Below, one piece after another: positions 32,600-45,400 of a stretch of 64,000 bases of DNA (within the stretch, counting starts at the first letter, position 1; each line of letters opens with the position of its first letter). The position numbers and the translations under genes were made by a program. Source of the DNA: Spisula solida (lineage: Eukaryota > Mollusca > Bivalvia > Venerida > Mactridae); NCBI GenBank assembly GCA_947247005.1, contig OX365959.1, forward strand, positions 37,981,097 to 38,045,096. The letters are read 5' to 3'. The notes under the pieces were generated by a model. That model did no database searches and was not told where the DNA came from. It saw only the letters and a list, made by a program, of their open reading frames with translations.

Positions 32600-32977
32600 A
32601 TGATCGAAGTTTACAAAATAGTATCGAACATATATGACAAAAATGTGACATCTGGACTTTTCACCATAAACCTTTCAACAACAACAAGAGGACATTCTAA
32701 AAAGTTGATCAAACACAGATCATCCACTGATGTAAGAAAATACTTCTTCACAAACCGGGTGGTGGATATTTGGAATAAATTACCAAACAGTGTCATATCG
32801 GCTGATTCGGTAAATTCATTCAAAAACAGATTGGATAAGTATTGGATAATGCATCCAATGATTTACGACCATACAGTGAACTATTCTTGTGGCTGCACCG
32901 GACCACAAAGTAAAGAAGACATTTATGAGCCGAATACAGAGGAGCAAACGACGCTCCTGCGTTCGGAATCGACTTAG
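32600..32977 (+). pseudogene. C-terminal fragment of the CR1-like LINE
   Basis: 125 codons beginning MIEVYKIVSNIYD, with the WNKLPNSVI and SFKNRLDKYW motifs conserved at the end of CR1/Jockey/RTE-type ORF2. Separated from the palm by a frameshift and a stop. Confidence 0.8.
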
Positions 32978-32995
32978 GTAGACTTAGGTAGGTAG

Positions 32996-33800
32996 TGTCT
33001 TGTTGTTAATGAAACATTGTGCCTACTTTGCCTATCAAGTGCGTGTGGTGTTTATGTGCTTATATTAGAAGACAAACATAATAACTATGATAACAATAGC
33101 GGTCATTTTAGGTGTTGAAACGCCAAGTTTTACTAATTGGACAGCTATTCCCAAAATGAATGACTTCCCCTCCATTATAAAATAGTTGTGATTGGAGGTA
33201 ATCCTTAAACAGTTCTACCACGTATTGAATACGTTAACAACGAGTGGAAAACTACCTTATTGTTTATGTGGTTTTTATTTGTCAATCGATCCATCAACGA
33301 TTCTAATTGACCAAACATCAATTTAGTTTGCACCAATCAATCAATTCCTCGTACATGCTACGTTTTTTGCAGTTTCATAGTTCAGTGCACTGTTGTATTG
33401 CGATTAAGATGAGAAAACTTCGCGTTATGTACACTCTTTAGGTATTCAATAACCCATAGTGTCACATGCAAAATTTCATTCAGAAATATTAATAAATAAA
33501 ACAGTTCAGTTATACGATGCCAAACGTGCATACTTACATGATTTGTTATTGAAATATTTCAGTCATAATTGAAGCTACACATTGACCTAAGTATGACATA
33601 AAGTCCAACAGTTGTTAGAAATACCGTTCTGTGGTTAGCACCTTAATGTAACCGGGTGTAATGTTCTCAAATGAGATAACAAATATATGTACCCCCAAAG
33701 ATGTCATTACATGTAGCATACTGCAAACACACTCGACATTAATTAACCTTTATACGTTTTCAATATAATATTATAGTGCCACCCCTCCAAAGCAGCAGTT
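32996..33800. other. Spacer sequence between LINE fragment and minisatellite
   Basis: Single-copy-looking AT-rich DNA; no open frame or repeat recognised. Confidence 0.4.
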
Positions 33801-34810
33801 TGTTATCCCATGTATGTTGTTATTAAGAGGTCGTGATGTAATACGGTATACACAATGTGTGTTATCCCATGGATGTTGCTATAGAGAAGTGGTGCTGTAA
33901 TACGGTATACACAAGGTGTGTTATCACATGGATGTAGATATAGCGAGGTCGTGCTGTAATACGGTATACACAAGATGTGTTATCCCATGTATGTTGCTAT
34001 AGAGAGGTCGTGCTGTAATACGGTATGCTCAAGGTGTGTTATCCCATGTATGTTGTTATAGAGAGGTGGTGCTGTAATACGGTATACACAATGTATGTTA
34101 TCCCATGCATGTTGCTATAGAGAGGTCGTGCTGTAATACGGTATACACTATGTTTATATTCCCATGTATGTTGCTATAGAGAGGTCGTGCTGTTATACGG
34201 TATACACAATGTGTGTTATCCCATGTATGTTGCTATAGAGAGGTCGTGCTGTAATACGGTATACACTATGTTTATATTCCCATGTATGTTGCTATAGAGA
34301 GGTCGTGCTGTAATACGGTATGCTCAAGGTGTGTTATCCCATGTATGTTGTTATAGAGAGGTGGTGCTGTAATACGGTATACACAATGTATGTTATCCCA
34401 TGCATGTTGCTATAGAGAGGTCGTGCTGTAATACCGAATACACAAGGTGTGTTATCCCATGTATGTTGTTATAGAGAGGTCGTGCTGTAATATGGTATAC
34501 ACTATGTTTATATTCCCATGTATGTTGCTATAGAGAGGTCGTGCTGCTATACGGTATACACAATGTGTGTTATCCCATGTATGTTGCTATAGAGAGGTGG
34601 TGCTGTAATACGGTATACACAATGTGTGTTATCCCATGTATGTTGCTATAGAGAGGTGGTGCTGTAATACGGTATACTCAAGATGTGTTATCCCATGTAT
34701 GTTGTTATAGAGAGGTGGTGCTGTAATACGGTATACACAATGTGTGTTATCCCATGTATGTTGATATAGAGAGGTGGTGCTGTAATACGGTATAAACAAA
34801 GTGTGTTATC
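33801..34810. repeat. 59-bp minisatellite, about 17 copies, near the palindrome axis
   Basis: The unit contains GTTATCCCATGTATGTTGCT, ATAGAGAGGTCGTGCTGTAA and TACGGTATACACAATGTGT. Period is 59 bp. Variants alternate (ACACAATG, ACACTATGTTTATATT, GCTCAAGG), and blocks of several units repeat in the same order at 34021-34140 and 34317-34435, indicating higher-order duplication. The numeric centre of the arms (34040) lies inside it. Confidence 0.92.
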
Positions 34811-35469
34811 AAAGATAGGTCTAAACTTGGAATAAGTGATGCATTATTACACGTGGAACATTAATTTGTGAGATTTACGGACATCGTAGTATGCCGTTTA
34901 GCATTGTTGCACGTGTATGAAATGTTTCAACGCAGGTCAAGGGCATCTAAAAGACAACAACTAAAGTGGTCGCCCGAAACAACTACAACCAATCAGAACA
35001 TTGATAAAAGCAAGATATTCATCTCATTACTGCACTATTGACCTTTAGTCTTTCAGTTGCTCGTACATAGAACCTATACCGACTAGAGTTTATCCCATGA
35101 AACTCTACTGAGGCTACGTGACGTCATTGTGCGCCAGAGGTCATTTGAACATGACCTCTTACGAAGTGTTGTCAGATCTCTAACAGCGTAAGGAATGGAG
35201 CAAATGTTGGGATCTGATTTTAATGAGATTGGTATTTAATATACATGTAACATACAATGACAATGTATCATAGTTTCGAAAGCGGATATGCGTATACAAT
35301 TTACTTCCTTCTTTCTGAGTATGCGACATACCATTCTTTCAGAATATTGCCTTGATGACATTTCCGCATGATAATGGTCAAGACAGATGTCAACTGCAGT
35401 CAAAATGTCCAGGCCTCAATTCAAAAAATTAAGTTATTGCATTGCTAAAACTGCTTTTTTGAAAACATA
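34811..35469. other. Spacer sequence between minisatellite and MITE
   Basis: No gene recognised. Contains a CRE-like GTGACGTCA near 35110 and a short inverted AGAGGTCAT / ATGACCTCT pair near 35128-35150. Confidence 0.35.
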
Positions 35470-36072
35470 TGAACCTTTCTCCAGGAAAACCGGGCTTAGT
35501 GACATTGTACTAGTATTTATGTAATAAGGTTAAGAAAACCCTCAAAAATGACAAAAAGGTCATGCTCTTTGATTTAAGTTTATGTTCTTGGATAATAAAG
35601 AAATATGTCTTAGATTTATTTTTTCTCATTAATCATGTTAAAAATTATCTTCTGTCGTTGCTCTGGTGACCAATTTCAGAAGAGTATCCATATTAAGAAA
35701 ACAAGGGGTAAGTAGTTGAAAGCAGTAGCTTCGTTTCTCTAAAAGCAAAAGTTCACGATTTGGATTAGTTTTATCAAAAACGGAATATGATTCTAAAATG
35801 TGATGCAATTTTGAAAGGTTAACGTCAGGAACTCATCTGGATTCATGAACTTCTTCTTAACGTAACGTCAAATAACGTAGGAATGACGTTTGCGACGTCA
35901 CTAACAAGTTAGGGGGAGTGGTTAGTTTTAATAGTTTGTAACTTTGTAATTTGATGTTATATTTTGCTACAATTTTCAGAAACTGTTCAAAAGAGTCTTG
36001 TCTTTCTAATGCTAAATTATCATGATTTTCATATTTTTGTCACTAAGCCCGGTCTTCCTGGAGAACGGCTCA
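35470..36072. mobile_element. TA-flanked MITE in the spacer
   Basis: Ends TGAACCTTTCTCCAGGAAAA and TTCCTGGAGAACGGCTCA with the inner pair CCGGGCTTAGTGACA / TGTCACTAAGCCCGG. TA lies on both sides (35468-35469, 36073-36074). 603 bp, no transposase. An interior segment with AACGTCAAATAACGTAG resembles CGTCGAATAACGTTTG at about 26332. Confidence 0.8.
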
Positions 36073-36640
36073 TATAATTATGGTGTGTTGCATAAAGGTG
36101 CAGTTAGAACATTAGTTCTAAAAGACATGATTTTGAGATAACTCACTAAGGTAGATTACTCTGTTGTGATTCGTGCAATTGCACTATATTACGAGTTGCT
36201 CTTAGCCTTTTGTAAACAGTGTACTCGAGAACCAGGTTAATTTGTTTGTAGTATACTTGTGACCGATCCCATTGTATGAAATATATGTATTTTTGTGCAT
36301 GGCTTTGCCATTTTTTTGTTTGTATCCTGGGAGATGGCTTTAATAATGTTCTAAGCACTTGTGCCCTATCCCTTTTTGTATTTAATGCATGTATTATTAA
36401 ACTGTTGTCCGTGTAATTCATGAAGGATATCGGTAGTTATAAAGCCACAACGTTTGTATATGATGATTTCTTTAATAAGCATTGGAATACAAACACTAGA
36501 ACATACTTCCTTTTCTGTTGATTATTATAATTATATAGTGCATCTAAATGTACGGCAAATCGCCTCTTGTTGGTAAGCACAGCAAACGACAGTTAAAACA
36601 TGATACGACTATTTCTACAAAGATGCGCATATGTACAAGT

Positions 36641-36864
36641 CATTGGCTTAGAATTAGAAGGTCGTAAGTACGACCTTATAAGATTCATGCAAATTTAAAA
36701 TCTGCAACTCAAGGCGCTTCTAATGAGCATATTGGTCATGTTGATCAACCTGAAGTTTAAAAAGTTTGTTTTACCATAAGTAGAAAGTAATTTTGAGACA
36801 GTTTGTTTCTTGTTTTCTCAAATTATTGATTTTGTACTTACGACCATTCTAAGTCTAGCGAGCG
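36641..36864. mobile_element. MITE with CGCTGGCTT ends (right arm, mirror of 31215)
   Basis: Mirror copy with small differences at the outer end (TCTAGCGAGCG in place of TCTAAGCCAGCG). Confidence 0.8.
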
Positions 36865-37385
36865 AAAAAAGTATGGTAATACGAGAAACAGAGCAATAAC
36901 GATAAAGAGTAAAGTAACAAGAAGCAGTCACAGACAGTCATATTCCCCGTCAGAGGGAAAATAATTTAGCCAAAAAAGATTGAATACAAACAATATTTTT
37001 AACATACTTTATGTGAAATATTAGTTAAAATGTTAAGATTACAAATGTATGAGTAATTCACACAACATTGTATACATATAAGATAAACATAACCAGCAAA
37101 ACACACCAATTGAATGCAAACCCGGTTGTCATGCCATTAATATACACCTAAGGGATTAAGCCATTCATTAAGTCTCCATTATTTTTCAGGAATGGACACT
37201 TCATTAACAATAACTCTCCAATATTTTGTATACACATTTGTGTTAACAAAATAATGTAGACTTATTGTTAATGAATGTGTTAACAAACACACACATTTAT
37301 TACTAAATGTACTCATTTTGCTATATATCACAATATATTCGTACAGTACAGGACAAACAACGTTTCATCAATTACATGTAATTAT

Positions 37386-39219
37386 ACCCCCGCACGACGA
37401 GTTGTAAGGGGGATATACTGGATTCAGCTTGTCCGTCTGTCTGTCCGTAGACGCATTCTTGTGGACGCAACTCCTTCTAGTGCATGTAAAGGGTGGTCGT
37501 TGGTACCAATTAGGACTTGGTATGGATGTACCTAGTGGTTTAATAACAATGTACCCAACAGTCCCAGAACTGCCTATACATGGTTAGAATGTAATTTTGA
37601 ATATCCATTAGGACTAGGCATGTTCGTACCCGATGGTCGTAAGTAACAACTAGGACACCAATTCCCAAAAACCACACCTTCCATTTATTTTTTTGTAATT
37701 TTCCCCAAAAATATCTCATCTGGCAATATATATTTGAAATCTTAAAATGCCTGTTACTACAAATTCATCACATTAATATTATTTAGTTACAAAAAATTAT
37801 CATAGAAATGGTATTTTTGTAATCTATCGATTCCTAATATTCGCACATTTCAGTTTTTATTTTTTTATGTTTTACCCAACAAATATCACACTTTGCATAA
37901 TAAAATGGCTTTAATGTTTTGCAGTCTGGAACTACAATATAATACCTTCCTAAAATTTGCACTTTTCATGTATAATCTTTAGCGTTTTACCCCCCAAAAA
38001 GCCATTTTGCATAATAGCAGCACGCTGATGTTCTCAGTCTAGATAAGAAAAGTTAATATCTACATGTTACAGGGATTTATTCTAAAGTAAGATAAAAAAT
38101 AAGGTTGTAGTTAACCGATTCCAAAAAATCGTACTTTTCGTTTACATTTTTTGACGTTTTACCCCACAAAATCATAACGCCCCAATGACCAAAGTGCAGA
38201 CCTCAGGAAAATATTCCAGGGACCATATGCTTTCAGAAAAATATAGTGACCAAAATTCCCTAGCGGGGGGAGGGGTCTATTGGTGGCTCATGGACTCGGT
38301 CTGGCATTGTCAATTTTGTATTTTGTTTATTTATAAGAGGTACATGAGGGACGACTTTTTGGTTAAAAACATATTATATAACAATTTTTACATTTACTGT
38401 ATATTTACATAAAACCAAATTTAATTTTGACAATATTGGTGTATTTTAAGTAAGAGAAAGTCCGCGTATCTGTGCATTCTTGAGAAACAATGAATACTCG
38501 GCCTCTTCGGGGCCTCGTTTCCATTATTTCTCAGGAAAGGACAGAAGGGACAGATACCTGTACTTTCTGCCAAACGGATATAACATGTCGCTGGCTTAGA
38601 TTAGAAGGTACTACTTACGACCTTATATTTGAAATATGCATCTCAATGCGCTTCATGAAAATCGGAAGTGGTCATATTGACCAAACTGAAGTTTTTTTAA
38701 AGTAAAAAGTAGTTTTCAGACATTGTTCTTGTTTTCTCAAAATATTGATTTTGTACTTACGACCTTCTAATTCGAAGCCAGCGGTTTGTCGTTTCCACAC
38801 AAGTTAAGCTTAGTACATAACATATCTCATCCCAAACTCAAGTAATAGAACAGAAATGCTTTTTCTTTTTTTAGTAATGGTGACATTGACCCAACCAGCT
38901 CAACAATCGTAAGTGCAGTCTTCAAACAGGCTACCTACACAGCACGTTTCATCATTATATCCCATTCCCAACTAAACTGATCCATTGCAAATCGTTTTCT
39001 CTATATTTTACATACAAACAAAAAACAAAGGTCCATAATTCGGTAAAAATGGTCGAAACACAACATCCTGACAATATGCACTGGGGCTTCTCATAGCAGT
39101 AATTCTGTACAAGTTTCATCAAAGTACTTAGGGAAATATAGAAGGAGTTGCGCACAAAAGAGCCGGACAGACAGATAGGGTGATAACCACGGGGCACAGC
39201 AAAACAAATTGCGGGCCCT
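37386..39219. mobile_element. Composite inverted-end element (right arm)
   Basis: Mirror of 28860-30693, nearly identical. Confidence 0.6.
38589..38783. mobile_element. MITE with CGCTGGCTT ends (right arm, mirror of 29296)
   Basis: Mirror copy of 29296-29490. Confidence 0.8.
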
Positions 39220-39400
39220 AATAAAATGAACCGATATTATACAGTATATAGCCTGATGACGATGAAAGAAGAGGTATACAAAGTAAGCGAATTTTAAGTT
39301 TAACATGAACATGAAACATTTATGAATAAAATATAATGTCTAGTAAATGTATATACATGTAAAGTCATAAGGGTATTTTTGTCTCTATACTCAATCCAGA

Positions 39401-39420
39401 CTAATCTCTGCATGGGGATT
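39401..39420 (-). CDS. Right exon M: last coding exon
   Basis: Mirror of 28659-28678. It ends ESPCRD and a TAG stop. Confidence 0.65.
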
Positions 39421-42400
39421 CTGAAAAGAAACAAAACATGGATTGAGTGTATTGTAAAACATATTCAGTGACATGCATTGTTAGTTCACCAAATATAAAT
39501 TTGTGAATGTACTATCATTGTGAATCTACTATAACAAGAGATGTTTCTAAAAAATGTCCAGGGGAAGTTAAATGTCAAAGGGTGACTCAACGGCTGCATT
39601 GCTGAAAGCGGCCCTCAAAACTTGGTAACTTAAATTTTTACTTAGAACATAAGTATATTCACAAAGACAGTGAAATAATAAGTTTGTTGAAGGTCAAAAC
39701 ACTATGACCTTGTAGACTTACTGACCTCACCATCAATGGGTGATTTACAGATGACGACAAATATTCGTTTAATGTTTCATTCGGAAGTAATTTTGATCAG
39801 AAACCAATTGACCGACCGACTGACAAAGCAAAACACCAAACATCTTTACTGGGTGCATAACTAGTTGATATGTTTTTTGTATACCATTAAATTAGGTTGT
39901 TACATGTACATGTACAATAAACACGAACTTGAGTCAGATAATATGTTGATAAGACTACAATATTACAGGAATGTTGGAAGTCAGAACATCATGACCTTGT
40001 TAACTTACTGACCTCAACATCAATGGTGTAATTTACAGATGACGACAAATATTCGTGAAATGTTTCATTCTGAAGTTATTGATCAGACATCAATTGTCCG
40101 ACATCTTTATCATTAGTTGATATGTTATCGGTACATTGCAATGATTTAAATGGGGCGGTGATAAATTAGGTTGTTAGGATAAACATGAAGTTCAACATAG
40201 AGTCAGATAATATGTTGATACAACTACAATATTACAGGAACAAACAATTACCTCCGTATTCCAAGTTGCTAAGCTTATAACGACGCATCATGGCTGGAAA
40301 AGAGAGATTATTTTTTACAGGTCGACTGTGAATTGATTTGTACAGCTTATATGACTTGTACTATTCTATAATCGCTAAATGATAGTCTACTGGCAGACAA
40401 ATTGCTACCGATTGCCATGAAGATATGATAATTGTAAGCATTTCATATTTTCTTGCGATCGTAGCAAGTATAAATATGTTCCGAAATGGTATGATTCAGT
40501 GGATAGTGTATAATATATAATAACAAGCTGACAATATTTACAAGAAATGGTGCATGCACGATAAAAATAATTATAATTTGCCGCAATAATTTGCCGCATT
40601 AACCGAGCGGTGTCACCGCTAAAATGACACACCGTGGCATAAGAATTTATCCATTCGATACGTAGGTCATATATTACCTTTAAACACATTTTGTCACCGA
40701 ACTTTGGATGCTGGAAACTATCTTTTCCCGGTCGACTCCAGGTAAAAATGGCACAAGGCATATGAGGGCATGAGCAAAGTAAGTTGTGTTCATTGTTACG
40801 CCATTCGTTAAAAAATGACACTACTAGTTCTACAGGAAGGAACAATCCGAATACTCAATCATTAGACTGTCCTTGTAGTCATTAAATAGTTAACATGTTT
40901 GTGAAGACAACTGTAAATGTTAACTCGTATATGGTGGGTTTGATTATCTTAAGAGCACAACTGCACGTATTACAAAATCTGAAGTGCGATACAATTACTT
41001 ACTTCCAGGTTCCCTCGGCATTCCATCTCGCAAAGCATCACGTTTTCTAAAATATAACACACCAACAATGATACATGTATATGTTATGGTTTAAAAGATA
41101 CTTCACCAAAATAATTGTAGAAGACAAGTATGCATTTAAGATGAAGATATGTGTATGATAAACATGTGGCCTGCAGCTTTTTGCCAGCTGCGACTTGTGG
41201 CAGTTCATTATCTTGTTTGGTTATGTGTTGAGCATTGTGCCTCGTAATTGAGTTATGTGATGTTTTTCTGTGTTTGGCTGATTAAGTTGAGTGCTACCTT
41301 CTCTGTCCGACTTTATATTATCTTTTAGCCTGGCCAATACTTGAGTATGTAGTAAACCACATGATGATGTTAATGTTCATATTCACTAAATTGGAATCAA
41401 TCGTACCTTTTATTCCTCTCCGTCCGCTGTTTCCTAAATGCTATACATACCACTGTAACACCCGCTATCAAAGCTCCGATGGTTGGTAGAATAATCATTG
41501 GATAGTTTACTGTGGAATAAAACATATTAAACACATAAACATAAGACAGTGTTACGAAAACCCTGTTTTTTAACAAAAACAATGATTTTGATTTTGAGAC
41601 TTTCCATGGTTTAAAAAGTAATCATACTTAAGCAAAATGCAAAATAAATTATGCTCACATCTTGAATGTTAAAAAGAGCTATTTTTTAAGAGGCCCCGTT
41701 TGGAACATTTTGTGTGACGTCGCACACGTCATTCAAACGTTATTCGACGTAACTGTAACAAGCATACAATTATGATACATTTTTGACATAAAGTGTTCAA
41801 AATAGTTTCATGTTTACGGATTATGTACATGTAATTTAGTTTTTGAAATATTTATCAAAATAATAAATATTTGTTTCAGAGATTGTTATACTACGGCTTT
41901 TAACAACTAACTCCTTTTTTCAATCGAGCCAATATCTACGTTATGCTAGTGTCTATTATCGATGCGTCCTATACAATATGTATGTGTAATTTTAAAAGAA
42001 ATGGAAATGAGTTGAAAATATGCACAAAATGAATATACGTTAAATGTAATTAATGTTTGGTGGTTGTATGTTTATTATAAAAAATATGCAGACATCGTGA
42101 CAAAACCTATTTATTGAAGATTTGATCTTTGACGACTTTACGACATATTTGTATGCGACGATAGTCAGCGCCATTGATTGAATATCTATCATTCATGTAT
42201 ATGATTTGTCTATATTATTTTTGACTTGAAAATTGTCATTATTGTTATAAACCAATATGCATAAATGTATTTCAAAGTAATAAAAAAATGAGAAGAAAAA
42301 ACAACGACCGATGAGTTCGACAATAGACAGATTTCAATTTTATACGGACCTTCACACGTACGTCCATTTTCTGACAGACCAAAACCACTAGGACACGTAC

Positions 42401-45400
42401 ATGTAAACGACCCATCGTTATTGATACAACCGTCTGAACAACCGGAGATACCATCACTACACTCGTCTATATCTGTAAATATACAAGTTACATTGTCAGC
42501 ATGAAATATTATACACGTATCTTCCGCGGTGTTCTGGCAATGTTGGCCGAGAGCAGACCAAGCGATGTGTGCCAAAAGCGAACTTTAGTACCTGTAATAT
42601 TGTCCAAAGTATGTTTCATTGACTGTTTTTAAAACTAAGACAAGGACAATTCAACATAATCAAAATAAGTATTGCAAGCATTGTTCTAATAATACATACC
42701 AACGCATTGAGAAGAATCAAGAAGCTGGTACCCATCATAACATTTACATCGATACGACCCAGGCTCATTCACACAAATCTGACTACATCTACTGTCATCC
42801 AAACATTCGTCAATATCTGCAAGCATGATTTGAAGTTGATTGATATGGAAATCCATAACATGCTACAACCCACAGATTGTATATAATTATCATGTTTCCG
42901 TATATTTAATTGGCTCAACATATATTTAATGTTGTCGAAATGTATTTTAGTAAGTTGTTAGACACATTATGGTATACAACACTTGCTGTAATAATAGCAA
43001 CAAATTCATTATCTAGATATCTACACCGATTCTCAGATAGGGGTTGAAGTTTAGAGAATATCATACTGAACCGAAATATACCGAACCGTAAGAGAAATTA
43101 ACGGTACATATCAAATCGTGAGGTGAGCGTACCGATACACCCCTACTGAATGTATAATATCCCCCCCCAAAAAAAACACGCTGTGTACCTTGGCATGTGT
43201 TTGAGTCCACAATATCATATCCTGCATCACAACCACAGGTGTAAGATCCCTCTGTATTGGTACAGTACGTATCACAGGAATGTGTACCATCTGAACATTC
43301 ATCTACGTCTAAAAACAAAGTTTATGACACTTAAATGATACGTACATATGCAAATGCATTATTAGTTACATGGGCATCTAATGACCTGGTACGGGATGAT
43401 ACCTGGTCAGTAAGTATCGTGGCTGGCGATGCGAATATACCCTACCAATGATTATTCCCAATTGATTACCACAGTGAATGAGCACCTCAATAGAAAGATC
43501 GCTGAATTAAGTGCATTGGTCTTTTTATTTCAACCTCTATATTAAGACCAACACGAAACTCAGACAAGTTTAAAATGGTTTGTCCATCAAGAGTTGGTTT
43601 ATTATGGAGATGTTATTGTAACTACACACTATCCTAGATCAAGACCATCTCGAGACCAAAAGGGAGCAAACTCGTACAGTAAGTATACATTAGTCAAGGA
43701 AGACAACAATATAAACGCTACATAATTATTTGTAGACACTGTACACCGCGTTTAATTGTCAAAATATACTTTAAAATAAATACAATCGGCGACATACTTA
43801 CAAAAGGATTTCGTGGGATGCTTTCCTTTCGTTAGACACAAGTTTTATTCCTTCTAACCATCGAGACGTTCGTCCATTACATTCAGTAGGCTATTCGCTC
43901 GGAAAATTGATGGTATTGCAAAGCGACACGGCATGTAGTTTGATGCTGGCATTCACAAGACAGCAACAAACATCACACAATAACTTGGCACGACAAATCA
44001 TTATGCTTCATACAGGGTGATTCATAATATCTGTTACACTTTTCAAAGGAAACAGTTCTGATATGTTTGAATATAACCACAAGTAGTTTGCACATCCGAA
44101 ACACATATGCTTTAAAGTTTTATTTGATATACAATATTACATACTTTCGTGCATGTTTTAGTCTACAAATGGAATTGAAATTTATACCATATATTCAATG
44201 TGACGTCTATTTGACCGATGATGACGTCAATGCTTATTTTAATGTGACTTAGATATTGCCATCTTCTATAGATACAATTTACTAAAAGCATTCAATAAGC
44301 CAGTGTGCCGTTGAACTAGATAGTTTATCATTACCAGGATACTATTTTTGCCTTTTTATGATACATGTAGTTATATTATAGGAGAATGGCTTGGAAAACA
44401 GAGCTGATCAAAATTATACTGCATTTAATTAAGCTTTGAAAACGACGTCTTTGAAATTGCACATCCGTTTATGACATCGTTTATGACGCCATGATTTCAA
44501 CATTATTACTGTCGTTTAAATCAGATAAAACTTTATCATATCAGCTTTCAAATGATATATGATACATACATATCTTGTACAGGAATGAAAAGTTATAATA
44601 GTTTGAAACTGTGACAGATATTATGAATCACCCAGTATATATCAAACAAGAAACGCTTACCCTTCAACATACATTTGTATTTTCTTAAATAAGTAAACAC
44701 TTACCGTAACACGTATGACCAACAAGAACGAATCCATTGTAACAAGAACATTGATACGAGCCCACAGTGTTTGTACACATGTGATTGCACTCTGAAGATC
44801 CAAGCTGACATTCATCATCGTCTGTGAAATAACAAACACGTAGGCTTAAAATTAGAATATATGACGTGATGTACATAGTTGCGCATTTCTGTTACCATAC
44901 ATTGTAATTAAGCAAATCTACTACTGGCTGGCGACCACCAAATCCGGACGACCACCAATCCGGAGAGACTCAAAAACGCTTTATAGCGGCCATTAATTCT
45001 GATCATCGGTTGGCAATCAATTAGACGCTTGATTTTCGTCAACACAACGAATTAGCAACGATTAAAGTTAAATATTTTACAAGAAATGTCCCATTTATTT
45101 TTTTCTGCACTCGCGAAGCTTGTTTACATTACGGGGGAAGTCGAAAATCGTATTACTGCCCATGCGCAATACTTCTGCGCAGCCCCGAAATGTCCGGTCC
45201 TTATGCTAAATATGAGGTAAGCCGATGCAATGTTTTCTAACTGATAAACCAGGAAAATTTAGCTTAAGTAAAGTAAGTGCCGAGTTTCAAAAACATCGTA
45301 CAACGTCATTTTGTATCAAAATGCTCGCTTTGAAAAGTGAACATTTAAAATTTTACCGCTAAGTTTCGATCGATATTTTCCAATATTCACGGGAGATAAA

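Larger units (their letters stand above)
31762..32995 (+). mobile_element. CR1/Jockey-like LINE fragment, 5'-truncated and frame-broken
   Basis: Reading from the arm boundary: NGESLDAVFTDFMKAFDKV (motif A), a frame break near 31880, GIPQGSVLEPILFVIFINDL (motif B), FADDTKLY (motif C), DIGVTIDSNLSF and RPHLEYASSV. A 2-base loss near 32460 and a stop near 32535 interrupt the C-terminal part, which resumes at 32600 with FFTNRVVDIWNKLPNSVISA and ends in TAG near 32977. The short tandem ACTTAGGTAG at 32971-32993 resembles the simple-repeat 3' tails of CR1-type elements. An inactive relic. Its 5' truncation falls at the inner end of the left palindrome arm. Confidence 0.85.
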
